Positions 8,432 through 16,207 of a stretch of 21,448 bases of DNA are shown one piece after another. A program made the position numbers and the translations under genes. Source of the stretch: an uncultured Prevotella sp. (lineage in GTDB: Bacteria > Bacteroidota > Bacteroidia > Bacteroidales > Bacteroidaceae). Positions within the stretch are counted from its first letter, which is position 1, and every line of letters starts with the position of its first letter. The stretch covers positions 1-21,448 of the forward strand of contig CAAGEG010000061.1 of assembly GCA_900768785.1 (NCBI GenBank), in the 5' to 3' direction. The notes beneath the pieces were generated by a model. It was not told the origin of the DNA, did not search any database, and saw only the letters and a list, made by a program, of their open reading frames with translations.

Positions 8432-8462
8432 ATTGTTTTCTTGTGATTTTTATCTACTTTTG
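8432..8462 (+). promoter_or_regulatory. Promoter of the C1 peptidase gene (apparently leaderless)
   Basis: A -7 box TACTTTTG (8455-8462) matches TAnnTTTG, with a near -33 element ATTG (8432-8435) 19 bases upstream. The start codon at 8469 is only 6 bases after the box, so transcription should begin at or next to the ATG. Confidence 0.55.
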
Positions 8463-8468
8463 CATGAA

Positions 8469-9488
8469 ATGAAGAAGTTCATATTGTTTTTCACAATAGT
8501 TGTGGGATTGATATCATGCAATCAAAGTCAACCACAAGGTAAGAAGTTCGTAATAGAACGACTTAATAAATATACACCTATAAAGAATCAAGGTCGTAGC
8601 TCCTTGTGTTGGGCATACGCAATGCTTGCAACCATTGAGACGGACCGTTTGCTTGAAGGCGACTCAATAAACCTTTCGGCTGATTATGTTGCGCGTTCTT
8701 TATTAAAAGAAAAGGCATACAGCATGTATTTCACACAAGGTAAAAAAGCCATTTCATTACGTGCAACAGCTCCACAACTCATTGATGCTATTTCAAAATA
8801 TGGACTTGTTCCCTATGATTCTTACAAGTCTGATTGTAGTTTCAATGCTGTTTGTCGTCGCATGAACAATCTTGTTGCAAACAAAATAGCACATAAAACG
8901 GGTGTGAAGAGCCTTGTGGAGAGTGTGGAAGATATGGTTGACAATGCCGTAGGACCGGCTCCGCATAATGTATATTTGTATGGAGCACAATACACACCAT
9001 TGGAATTTTCACATAGCGTGTGTCAACGTGATGACTATATAGCAGTTACAAGCTTTACACATATACCGTTTTATGAAGATGTAGTGCTTGATGTTCCCGA
9101 CAATGATGCCGGTTTCAAGTTTTATAATGTGCCGATAGACACATTAATGACACGAATTGAGGATGCCGTAATGGCAGGATATGGAGTTTGTTGGGAGGGA
9201 GATGTAAGCAATAAGGGCTTTTCTTTCAAATCGGGAATTGCAAGTTTAAATAAAAGAAACAACCACATAACCCAAACAGAAAGGCAACGTGCCTTTGAAA
9301 CATTCAAAACTACTGATGACCATTGTATGGAAATAGTGGGAATAGCATATGACTCAGAAGGCACAAAATACTTTATTTGTAAAAATTCGTGGGGTACTTC
9401 CAATCCTTATGGAGGTCTTTTATACATGTCTTTTGAATATGCCAGACTAAACACCATAGCTGTTGTGATGAAAAAACAAATTCAATAA
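8469..9488 (+). CDS. C1 (papain-like, PepC/bleomycin-hydrolase type) cysteine peptidase lipoprotein
   Basis: This 339-residue protein starts at the ATG at 8469, which gives a clean lipoprotein signal (MKKFILFFTIVVGLISC, lipidated C17). The papain-fold catalytic set is complete: oxyanion Q41 and nucleophile C47 in IKNQGRSSLCWAYAM, H285 in TDDHCMEIVGIAYD, and N306 in CKNSWGTSNPYGG. The motifs resemble aminopeptidase C / bleomycin hydrolase more than classical papain, and there is no long propeptide. It probably cleaves peptides in the periplasm or at the outer membrane; the side of the membrane is not known. An upstream ATG at 8433 would add 12 residues, disrupt the signal peptide and precede the promoter, so it is rejected. 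The HAD gene follows after 53 bp and could be co-transcribed. Confidence 0.88.
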   Translation: MKKFILFFTIVVGLISCNQSQPQGKKFVIERLNKYTPIKNQGRSSLCWAYAMLATIETDRLLEGDSINLSADYVARSLLKEKAYSMYFTQGKKAISLRATAPQLIDAISKYGLVPYDSYKSDCSFNAVCRRMNNLVANKIAHKTGVKSLVESVEDMVDNAVGPAPHNVYLYGAQYTPLEFSHSVCQRDDYIAVTSFTHIPFYEDVVLDVPDNDAGFKFYNVPIDTLMTRIEDAVMAGYGVCWEGDVSNKGFSFKSGIASLNKRNNHITQTERQRAFETFKTTDDHCMEIVGIAYDSEGTKYFICKNSWGTSNPYGGLLYMSFEYARLNTIAVVMKKQIQ

Positions 9489-9541
9489 TGACCGTTCTTT
9501 GGCTATTATAAGATACCAATTATGAATATAAATAATTATGT

Positions 9542-10195
9542 ATGAAATATAAATGCTTGATATTAGATTTTGACGGAACTTTAGGAGACACTAAAGCGTT
9601 GATTGTTAAAACGATGCAACAAACAATAAACGAACTTAGCCTCCCATCGCGAACAGATGCAGAATGTGCCGCTATGATAGGTCTGCCGTTAAAACAAACA
9701 TTTACTGACATGATACCCATGTCAGACGAGATGGGAGATAAATGTGCCGAAGTTTATAGACGACTGTTTGACATTAATAATGTACAAGGAATAGTATCTA
9801 TGTTTCCGCATGTTGCCGAAACCATTTCAGCTGTTCATGATAAGGGTGTGACAGTCACTATTGCAAGTAGCAGACTAATAGACTCTTTAAAGGTCTTTCT
9901 TGAAGATATGAACCTAAAGAAATACATCTCTTACGTGGTAAGTGCCGGCGATGTGGAAAATGCCAAACCGGCGCCGGATATGGTATTAAAGACACTAAAA
10001 GCCTTAGGATACAATAATGATGAGGCTATAGTAGTAGGAGATACTCGCTTTGATATTCTCATGGCACGCAATGCGGGCGTAAAATCAATAGGAGTTACTT
10101 ATGGTAACGGCAAACCTTCGGAACTCCGTGATGCAGGAGCCGATTATATAATTGACGATTTTAGCGATGTCTTAAATATATTATCAAAGAGTTAG
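9542..10195 (+). CDS. HAD-superfamily hydrolase, phosphoglycolate-phosphatase-like
   Basis: This 217-residue cytoplasmic protein has all four HAD motifs: motif I LDFDGTLGD (nucleophile D9, acid D11), motif II around IASSR, motif III lysine in NAKPAPDM, and motif IV VVGDTRFDILMARNAG. The small helical cap between motifs I and II marks subclass IA, as in Gph and beta-phosphoglucomutase. The likely activity is dephosphorylation of a small phosphometabolite such as 2-phosphoglycolate; sequence alone cannot fix the substrate. It converges with rnc, whose stop is 30 bp downstream, with no GC-rich terminator between them. Confidence 0.88.
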   Translation: MKYKCLILDFDGTLGDTKALIVKTMQQTINELSLPSRTDAECAAMIGLPLKQTFTDMIPMSDEMGDKCAEVYRRLFDINNVQGIVSMFPHVAETISAVHDKGVTVTIASSRLIDSLKVFLEDMNLKKYISYVVSAGDVENAKPAPDMVLKTLKALGYNNDEAIVVGDTRFDILMARNAGVKSIGVTYGNGKPSELRDAGADYIIDDFSDVLNILSKS

Positions 10196-10224
10196 ATTAT
10201 TGTTAATATTATTCTAATAAAATG

Positions 10225-11295
10225 TTAATCAGCAAAAGCCTCAGCTTCTGCAGCTGCTATTATTTCCTCTTTCGTTAGCGCGCGTGGCTTGGCGCTTATA
10301 TCAGAAAGGTCAAACTCTTCTCCTTTTTTGTTAATATTCAACAATCTGTTTTGTTTGGAAGATGCAGTAGCTTTGACAACTTCTTTACTTGAAGATGAAG
10401 ATTTTAATGTGTTTTCATTATCAGAGCCCCTCTGAGTTTGTTCCTTTGTTATATGTATAATGAAATCCTCTTTGCTCTCAATATCAGGAACAGTCTCTAC
10501 AGGTTCCTCTTCCATTTTCGTACGATTAGCTTTTGCCGCAAATACAGCATCAATAAATTGTGGCTTACGTCTAAGACTTTGTAGAGTAATCTTGCTCGCT
10601 TGTTGTTGGCTTTCCTTTTTTGAGTATCCCTCACCAATACCTGCCTCCAAGTCTTCTATCATAACTTGATAACGGAAAATAGGACTATTGCTGTCATCCT
10701 TATTCTGTTCTAATAGCTTGAAATCAAGTCTGACTTTGTTTTTCTGACACCATTCTATCAACTTGCTTTTGAAATTAACTTCCTTATATGCCACTTTGTC
10801 AAGGCTAATATGCTGTGATAGAATACGTTCTTGCATGAAATACATACATGCTTTATATCCATAATCAAGGTATATGGCGCCAACAAGAGCTTCAAAAGCA
10901 TTTCCTTCCATATAACTGTTATGTGACGAAGTATGTCCATTTGATTTAATCAAATGACTAATACCTATTTCATTAGCAAGACGATTAAGTGTTTCACGTT
11001 GTACAATCTTGCTTCTTGTATTGGTAAGAAAACCTTCTCGTTTCCCTTCAAAATGTTTGAAAACGATGTCTCCAACTATAGCATCTAATATTGCATCGCC
11101 AAGAAACTCCAATCTTTCGTTATTTATCGGACGACCTTTAGCGTTGCGTTTGCTTACGCTTTTATGCATAAGGGCTTGTTTATAGTAGGATATCTTGCCG
11201 GGATAAAAACCTATAATATCGTGTAAAGAATAATAAAGCTCCTTTTCTTTTCGGAAAGGGAGCTTTATTGTATTGATTATATTCTTAATCAGCAT
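10225..11295 (-). CDS. rnc: Ribonuclease III with long C-terminal tail
   Basis: This 356-residue enzyme cleaves double-stranded RNA in rRNA and mRNA processing. The RNase III signature NERLEFLGDAILDA (59-72) supplies E63 and D67, and E135 lies in FEALVGAIYLD. The position equivalent to E. coli D114 is N132. A dsRNA-binding domain spans about 174-245, ending in GYSKKESQQQASKITLQSL. The tail (about 258-356) is acidic and Ser-rich and ends in a helical KPRALTKEEIIAAAEAEAFA. It makes the protein far longer than E. coli RNase III (226 aa). The ATG at 11295 is chosen because MLIKNIINTIKLPFRKEKE is family-like. It overlaps the fabF stop by 11 bp, so coupling is likely. An upstream ATG at 11358 would run deep into fabF. 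Confidence 0.94.
   Translation of the reverse strand: MLIKNIINTIKLPFRKEKELYYSLHDIIGFYPGKISYYKQALMHKSVSKRNAKGRPINNERLEFLGDAILDAIVGDIVFKHFEGKREGFLTNTRSKIVQRETLNRLANEIGISHLIKSNGHTSSHNSYMEGNAFEALVGAIYLDYGYKACMYFMQERILSQHISLDKVAYKEVNFKSKLIEWCQKNKVRLDFKLLEQNKDDSNSPIFRYQVMIEDLEAGIGEGYSKKESQQQASKITLQSLRRKPQFIDAVFAAKANRTKMEEEPVETVPDIESKEDFIIHITKEQTQRGSDNENTLKSSSSSKEVVKATASSKQNRLLNINKKGEEFDLSDISAKPRALTKEEIIAAAEAEAFAD
11232..11269 (-). promoter_or_regulatory. Strong mRNA hairpin within the first codons of rnc
   Basis: The perfect 11-bp inverted repeat AATAAAGCTCC/GGAGCTTTATT extends across one mismatch by 4 more pairs and closes a 6-base loop. It occupies nucleotides 27-64 of the rnc coding region and is followed on the minus strand by a T-rich stretch (ATTCTTTAC). 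It could act as an attenuator, a translational control structure or an RNase III target. The structure is seen; the role is inferred. Confidence 0.5.
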
Positions 11296-12547
11296 ACTTT
11301 TTAAAGATAACACATGCGTTGTGGCCTCCAAAGCCAAATGTGTTGCTAAGGGCAGCACGTACTGTACGCTTCTGTGCTTTATTAAATGTGAAGTTAAGAT
11401 TATAGTCTATTGCTTCGTCTTTGTCATCTTCTTCGTGGTTGATAGTAGGCGGAACAATATCATTTTTAACTGCAAGAACAGTTGCCATTGCTTCAACAGC
11501 ACCGGCTGCACCAAGTAAGTGACCTGTCATAGATTTCGTTGAACTAATGTTCAACTTATATGCAGCTTCACCAAAAACATCCTTTATTGCTTTGGCTTCA
11601 GAAATGTCGCCAACAGGAGTTGATGTTCCATGTACATTGATATAGTCAATATCTTCCGGCTTAAGTCCTGCATCTTCCAATGCGTTTTGCATTACTAATT
11701 TTGCTCCGAGACCTTCCGGATGAGATGCTGTTATATGATATGCGTCTGCACTTTCACCTTCACCAACCATCTCAGCATATATTTTAGCACCACGTGCTTT
11801 GGCATGCTCTAACTCTTCCAATATAAGGCAACCTGCACCTTCACCCATTATGAAACCATCACGGCTCGCACTGAATGGACGTGATGCCTTTTGTGGCTCA
11901 TCGTTACGTGTGGAAAGAGCATGCATGGCATTAAAACCACCAACGCCACAAGCGCAAATTGCGGCCTCTGCTCCACCTGCAACAATTGCATTAGCCTTGC
12001 CAAGACGAATGAGATTAAAAGCGTCTGCCAACGCATTTGTGGAAGATGCGCAAGCTGATGTTGTAGTATAGTTAGGACCATGAAATCCAAAATGAATTGA
12101 AATCTGTCCTGAAGCTATGTCTGCAATCATTTTTGGGATGAAGAAAGGGTTAAATTTAGGACCATTCTCTTCGTTTTTTCCGTAATATTTAACTTCATCT
12201 TCAAACGTTTTGATACCACCGATGCCCACTCCGAAAACAACACCAATGCGGTTTTTGTCTTCATTTTCCACATCCATTCCGCTATCATTGACAGCTTGAA
12301 TGGCTGAAATCATGGCGAGTTGAGCATAGCGATCCATCTTACGTACTTCCTTACGGTCGATGTAGTCTGTAACGTTCAGACCTTTAACTTCGCATGCGAA
12401 TTGCGTCTTAAATTTTGACGCATCAAATAAAGTAATAGGTGCAGCACCACTAACACCGTTGACAAGGTTGTTCCATGTCTCTTCTGGATTATTTCCAACT
12501 GGAGTTACTGCGCCCAGACCTGTTACTACTACTCTTTTTAATTCCAT
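11285..12547 (-). CDS. fabF: 3-oxoacyl-[acyl-carrier-protein] synthase II (FabF)
   Basis: This 420-residue condensing enzyme elongates acyl-ACP with malonyl-ACP in type II fatty acid synthesis. The thiolase-fold active site is complete: nucleophile C166 in TTSACASSTNA, H306 in NVHGTSTPVGD, K338 and H343 in STKSMTGHLLGAAGA, and the Gly-rich FGFGGHNAC near the C-terminus. A Cys-His-His triad separates it from FabH. Length matches the family. The start ATG at 12547 is 17 bp after the acpP stop, the classic acpP-fabF arrangement, and rnc starts inside its last codons. All three are likely on one transcript from the promoter upstream of acpP. Confidence 0.97.
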   Translation of the reverse strand: MELKRVVVTGLGAVTPVGNNPEETWNNLVNGVSGAAPITLFDASKFKTQFACEVKGLNVTDYIDRKEVRKMDRYAQLAMISAIQAVNDSGMDVENEDKNRIGVVFGVGIGGIKTFEDEVKYYGKNEENGPKFNPFFIPKMIADIASGQISIHFGFHGPNYTTTSACASSTNALADAFNLIRLGKANAIVAGGAEAAICACGVGGFNAMHALSTRNDEPQKASRPFSASRDGFIMGEGAGCLILEELEHAKARGAKIYAEMVGEGESADAYHITASHPEGLGAKLVMQNALEDAGLKPEDIDYINVHGTSTPVGDISEAKAIKDVFGEAAYKLNISSTKSMTGHLLGAAGAVEAMATVLAVKNDIVPPTINHEEDDKDEAIDYNLNFTFNKAQKRTVRAALSNTFGFGGHNACVIFKKYAD

Positions 12548-12564
12548 TATAATTATAAAGGTGA

Positions 12565-12801
12565 TTATTTGGTGTTAGCCTCAATGTAGCTGATAGCGTC
12601 ACCAACAGTGCCGATTGTTTCAGCTTTATCATCAGGAATAGAGATGTTAAATTCCTTCTCAAACTCCATAATGAGCTCAACTGTATCCAATGAGTCTGCG
12701 CCAAGGTCGTTTGTGAAGCTTGCTTCAGGCTTAACTTCTGCTTCGTCTACACCAAGTTTATCAACGATAATAGCTTTTACTTTAGATTCAATTTCTGACA
12801 T
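12565..12801 (-). CDS. acpP: Acyl carrier protein
   Basis: This 78-residue, strongly acidic protein carries fatty-acyl intermediates on a 4'-phosphopantetheine arm. The attachment site is S37 in GADSLDTVELIMEFEKEF. The start MSEIESKVKAIIVDKLGV and the length are standard. It is the first gene of the acpP-fabF-rnc operon, with a Bacteroidetes-type promoter about 55-86 bp upstream of the start codon. Confidence 0.98.
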   Translation of the reverse strand: MSEIESKVKAIIVDKLGVDEAEVKPEASFTNDLGADSLDTVELIMEFEKEFNISIPDDKAETIGTVGDAISYIEANTK

Positions 12802-12855
12802 AATTGTAATGTTTAAAAAGTTTATAAAAATAGTTTCAGATTAAAAAAATCGGTG

Positions 12856-12887
12856 CAAAGGAACAAATTTTTATTTAAGTGTGCAAA
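12856..12887 (-). promoter_or_regulatory. Promoter of the acpP-fabF-rnc operon
   Basis: On the minus strand, TTTG (12887-12884) stands 20 bases before TTCCTTTG (12863-12856), a near match to TAnnTTTG with one mismatch. It predicts a leader of about 50 bases before the acpP ATG. Confidence 0.55.
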
Positions 12888-12913
12888 TTTTTCATACAAA
12901 AAAGCAATGGTTT

Positions 12914-12940
12914 TTGCACAGATATAGGTGTTATGTGCAA
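12914..12940. promoter_or_regulatory. Operator-like dyad upstream of the acpP promoter
   Basis: TTGCACA (12914-12920) and TGTGCAA (12934-12940) form a perfect 7-bp inverted repeat with a 13-bp spacer, its half-sites two helical turns apart. It lies about 27 bp upstream of the predicted -33 element of acpP. No regulator gene is adjacent. Confidence 0.35.
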
Positions 12941-13039
12941 TGTTTGTGACGGAAAATTATGTATTTTGTTAAATAAATCCTATTTATAGTCATAATTAGT
13001 TATTCTCATTATACATCAGTAATATACAGAAGGAAGTCA

Positions 13040-14071
13040 TTATATATATTCTCTTCTTAGTGGATAGTTGTTTCTAAACCATTCAAATTTCTCCGGTTCT
13101 AATTTTAGCTTATTACTTTCCGGAATAGGATTATAGAAGAACAAGGTGCGTTCGTCTTCATTTTTAGGACACAAATCGGCATTTGGTATTTCCGGAGGGC
13201 AAATTGCGGGTTGTTTGGGAAGTGAAAAGAATTCGCAAAGTGCGCTTATGACCATGTTGTCTGCATTTGTTTTTCCGTCTGCACTATATCCTGCTATATG
13301 TGGAGTGCCTATCCATACACATTTAAGAAGCTCTTTGTTAATATTAGGCTCGTTTTCCCATGTATCAATAACTGCGTCTTTTACCTTATTATAATTGATA
13401 GCGTATAACAAAGCTTCATTATCAACGACTGCTCCGCGACTTGAGTTTATGATAATGGGTCTTTTGGATAAACTATCAAATAATGTTTCATTTGCCAAAT
13501 GATATGTCGGATAACGTCCTTCTTTCGTTAAAGGCACGTGAAATGTAATAATGTCAGCTTCTTTTGCTATTTGTTCCATAGAGACAAATCCTTTTTCCCC
13601 TTCCGCATCACTACGTGGAGGGTCGCAAATAAGAATGTTCATACCTTTCCGTCTTGCTACTTCCACCACCTTTCTACCGACATGACCACACCCAACAATA
13701 CCTATTGTCTGTTTTTGAATATCAATATGTTTCTCTGTTTTTATAAGTGTCAATACAGCATCTATGTATTGTGCAACAGATGAAGCATTACATCCCGGAC
13801 AATTAATCCATTTTATACCTGCCTGTTCCATGAAATTTGTATCAATATGGTCATAACCGATGGTTGCTGTAGCCACAAATTTAACGTTGCTACCTTTAAA
13901 TAGCCGGGCATCACAATGTGTGCGGGTTCTTATAATCAGTGCATCAGCATCACGAATATCATCGTTTCCTATCATATTGCCCGGTATATATACGGCACGA
14001 TTAGTAAGTTTTGATATAGTTTCCTTTATGTAAGGAATCTTGTCATCTATGACAATCTTTGGATTTGTCAT
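13040..14071 (-). CDS. pdxB: 4-phosphoerythronate dehydrogenase (PdxB)
   Basis: This 343-residue D-isomer-specific 2-hydroxyacid dehydrogenase matches PdxB, which oxidises 4-phospho-D-erythronate in DXP-dependent pyridoxal phosphate synthesis. It has an NAD-binding Rossmann motif TIGIVGCGHVGRKV (122-135) with acidic D150 near the adenosine site. The catalytic set is R212 (NSSRGAVVDNEAL), E241 (WENEP) and H258 (TPHIAGYSADGK). Spacing from catalytic Arg to His agrees with PdxB (R208, E237, H254 in E. coli), and the NCPGCNASSVAQYI segment is PdxB-like. A C-terminal region after about 290 fits the PdxB dimerisation domain. It is divergent from the DUF4254 gene; no TAnnTTTG box was found in its own leader. 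Confidence 0.92.
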   Translation of the reverse strand: MTNPKIVIDDKIPYIKETISKLTNRAVYIPGNMIGNDDIRDADALIIRTRTHCDARLFKGSNVKFVATATIGYDHIDTNFMEQAGIKWINCPGCNASSVAQYIDAVLTLIKTEKHIDIQKQTIGIVGCGHVGRKVVEVARRKGMNILICDPPRSDAEGEKGFVSMEQIAKEADIITFHVPLTKEGRYPTYHLANETLFDSLSKRPIIINSSRGAVVDNEALLYAINYNKVKDAVIDTWENEPNINKELLKCVWIGTPHIAGYSADGKTNADNMVISALCEFFSLPKQPAICPPEIPNADLCPKNEDERTLFFYNPIPESNKLKLEPEKFEWFRNNYPLRREYI

Positions 14072-14133
14072 TGTTATATGCTTTATGTTTTCTGTTTTTA
14101 TTATAAACCTTTTGTATTCTTATTTATTGTGTT

Positions 14134-14168
14134 TTTGTTGGCAGTATGAAAATTAATTATTAGTTTTG
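14134..14168 (+). promoter_or_regulatory. Promoter of the DUF4254-GT9 pair
   Basis: TTTG (14134-14137) is 23 bases before TAGTTTTG (14161-14168), a full TAnnTTTG match. It predicts a leader of about 25 bases before the ATG at 14199. Confidence 0.65.
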
Positions 14169-14198
14169 CATTAAGTCATATATTAAAACTTATTATAC

Positions 14199-14801
14199 AT
14201 GTCGTTTACAGAACTTTCCAACCCTATTTTCAATCAAGCGATTGAAGATTATCACAAGACAGACAATGTCGACACACCTATTAATAATCCTTATGGTGAG
14301 GGTACAATAGAAAATAGTTTGTATTTGAAGTGCTGGATTGATACGGTTCAGTGGCATTTGGAGGATATTATACGCGATCCGCAGATAGATCCGGCCGAAG
14401 CATTGCTCATAAAAAGACGCATAGATCGTAGCAATCAAGACCGTACAGATCTTGTGGAACAGATAGATTCATGGCTTCGCGATAAATATAAAGATGTGAA
14501 AGTTAAATCAGATGCACGTATCAATACAGAGAGTCCGGCATGGGCTATTGACCGTTTGTCAATACTTGCATTGAAGATTTATCACATGAAGGAGCAAGTT
14601 GAGCGTAAAGATGCAGATGCTTCCCACCGTGAGAAGTGTGCTGCCAAACTTGATATCCTTTTGCAGCAACAGGTAGATTTGGGTACTGCTATCAATCAAC
14701 TGCTTGAAGACATTGCAGCAGGAGTGAAATACATGAAGGTATATAAGCAGATGAAGATGTATAACGACCCCGAAACCAATCCTGTTCTTTACAAGAAATA
14801 A
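14199..14801 (+). CDS. DUF4254 protein
   Basis: This 200-residue soluble, helix-rich protein matches the Bacteroidetes DUF4254 family: NPIFNQAIEDYHKTD near the start, then LKCWIDTVQWHLEDIIRDP and RSNQDRTDLVEQIDSWL, ending in KYMKVYKQMKMYNDPETNPV. There is no signal peptide, membrane segment or known catalytic motif. Function is unestablished. It is followed after 20 bp by a GT9 glycosyltransferase, an arrangement I know from other Bacteroidetes, so it may assist that enzyme in lipopolysaccharide core assembly. That link is inference from context. Confidence 0.82.
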   Translation: MSFTELSNPIFNQAIEDYHKTDNVDTPINNPYGEGTIENSLYLKCWIDTVQWHLEDIIRDPQIDPAEALLIKRRIDRSNQDRTDLVEQIDSWLRDKYKDVKVKSDARINTESPAWAIDRLSILALKIYHMKEQVERKDADASHREKCAAKLDILLQQQVDLGTAINQLLEDIAAGVKYMKVYKQMKMYNDPETNPVLYKK

Positions 14802-14821
14802 TCTTTTAACCTATTAACTCA

Positions 14822-15889
14822 ATGCGAACAGATCACTTGTTGATAATACGTTTTTCGGCATTAGGCGATGTTGCTATGACCGTTCCGGTGGTATATTCAT
14901 TAGCCAAGCAGTATCCGGAGCTTAGAATTACGGTTTTAAGTCGTGGCTTTGCTCGTACTTTCTTTGAGTTTATGCCGTCAAATGTAGGATTTATGGAGGT
15001 TGATTTTAAAAAAGAGAATAGGGGAATTAAAGGACTGAATAAACTTTATCGTCGTCTTACAGCCAAGCATTTTACTGCTGTGGCAGACTTGCACGGCGTT
15101 TTGCGTTCGGAATATCTGTCACTTCGTTTTCGTATAGACCGTTGCAAAGTTGCCGTAATAGACAAACATCGTAAGGGGAAACGTCGTTTGGTGGCAATGT
15201 CAGACAAACAGCTTCATCAGCAACCTACCTCATTTAGGAATTATGCCGATGTTTTAGCTCGTTTAGGCTACCCTGTAAAGATTGAGTTTGGCTCTTTGTA
15301 TGATATCGTAAAAGCAGATCTCACAACATTACCTTCGGTGCTCAATTGTCCACGTGAGCATAATGAGGTCCGAATAGGCATTGCTCCCTTTGCCGCCCAT
15401 GAGGGTAAAATTTATCCGTTGCGCTTAATGGAGAAGGTGATAGCATCTCTTCTTGAACGTCATACCTCATACAAGATTTATTTGTTTGGTGGCGGTAAGT
15501 CTGAAATGGCTGTGTTTAATGAATGGCAAAGCCGTTTTGAACGTTGCATATGTGCTTCTTCCTATGCCGGAGGCATGCGTGGAGAGTTAACATTCATGAG
15601 TACGCTTGACATTATGATATCTATGGATAGTGCAAACATGCACCTTGCTTCTTTGGTTGGCATACCTGTTGTCAGTATATGGGGCGCTACGCATCCTTAT
15701 GCCGGATTTATGGGGTGGGGACAAAGCATAGATAATGCCATACAAATTGATTTACCGTGTCGTCCGTGTAGTATTTACGGCAACAAACCTTGCATGCGCG
15801 GAGATTATGCATGCTTGAAAAACATTTCTCCCGAGCAGATTGTTGAAAAGGTAGAGGCTGTTATACGCCTCAACAAAAAGGCTGAATGA
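14822..15889 (+). CDS. Glycosyltransferase family 9 (heptosyltransferase-like)
   Basis: This 355-residue GT-B enzyme resembles ADP-heptose:LPS heptosyltransferases. The N-terminal motif IIRFSALGDVAMTVPVVYSL includes the conserved acidic D16. The C-terminal donor-binding region has DIMISMDSANMHLASLVGIP followed by VVSIWGATHPYAGF. A cysteine-rich segment (CRPCSIYGNKPCMRGDYAC) near the end is typical of the family. It probably acts on the cytoplasmic face of the inner membrane, adding a sugar to a lipooligosaccharide core; whether the donor is ADP-heptose is not certain. It is probably co-transcribed with DUF4254, and the rubredoxin gene follows after 91 bp. Confidence 0.87.
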   Translation: MRTDHLLIIRFSALGDVAMTVPVVYSLAKQYPELRITVLSRGFARTFFEFMPSNVGFMEVDFKKENRGIKGLNKLYRRLTAKHFTAVADLHGVLRSEYLSLRFRIDRCKVAVIDKHRKGKRRLVAMSDKQLHQQPTSFRNYADVLARLGYPVKIEFGSLYDIVKADLTTLPSVLNCPREHNEVRIGIAPFAAHEGKIYPLRLMEKVIASLLERHTSYKIYLFGGGKSEMAVFNEWQSRFERCICASSYAGGMRGELTFMSTLDIMISMDSANMHLASLVGIPVVSIWGATHPYAGFMGWGQSIDNAIQIDLPCRPCSIYGNKPCMRGDYACLKNISPEQIVEKVEAVIRLNKKAE

Positions 15890-15980
15890 CACCTTGATGA
15901 TGATAAACGGCAACACAAAATATTTTGATTATTGATAAACAAAACATTTTATATTATTAACTAACAAAAGCAATATTATT

Positions 15981-16145
15981 ATGAAAAAGTACATTTGTGA
16001 TACATGTGGATATGTTTATGATCCGGAAGTTGGTGATCCTGAAAATGGTATAGAACCGGGAACAGCATTTGAAGATATTCCCGAAGATTGGGTATGCCCT
16101 CTTTGCGGAGTAGGCAAAGATGATTTCTCTGTAGTTGAAGACTGA
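15981..16145 (+). CDS. Rubredoxin
   Basis: This 54-residue protein is a one-iron electron carrier with two CxxC knuckles: C6/C9 (KKYICDTCGYVYDPEVGDPE) and C39/C42 (DWVCPLCGVGKDDF). Length and spacing are those of classical rubredoxin. In anaerobes it passes electrons to rubrerythrin, superoxide reductase or oxidase partners in oxidative-stress defence; no such partner lies in this window. The ATG at 15981 gives the canonical MKKYICD start. A good terminator follows 63 bp downstream. Confidence 0.96.
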   Translation: MKKYICDTCGYVYDPEVGDPENGIEPGTAFEDIPEDWVCPLCGVGKDDFSVVED

Positions 16146-16207
16146 TACAGCGTTGTTATTTAGCGCACTATACAGTCTGAAAACATACAATTTTAAGACT
16201 AAGAGTC

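Noticed and set aside
11296..11358. Longer rnc start at 11358
   Set aside because: It would extend 63 bp further into fabF, and its N-terminal residues are antisense-like to no known RNase III; MLIKNIINTIKLPF is the family-like start.
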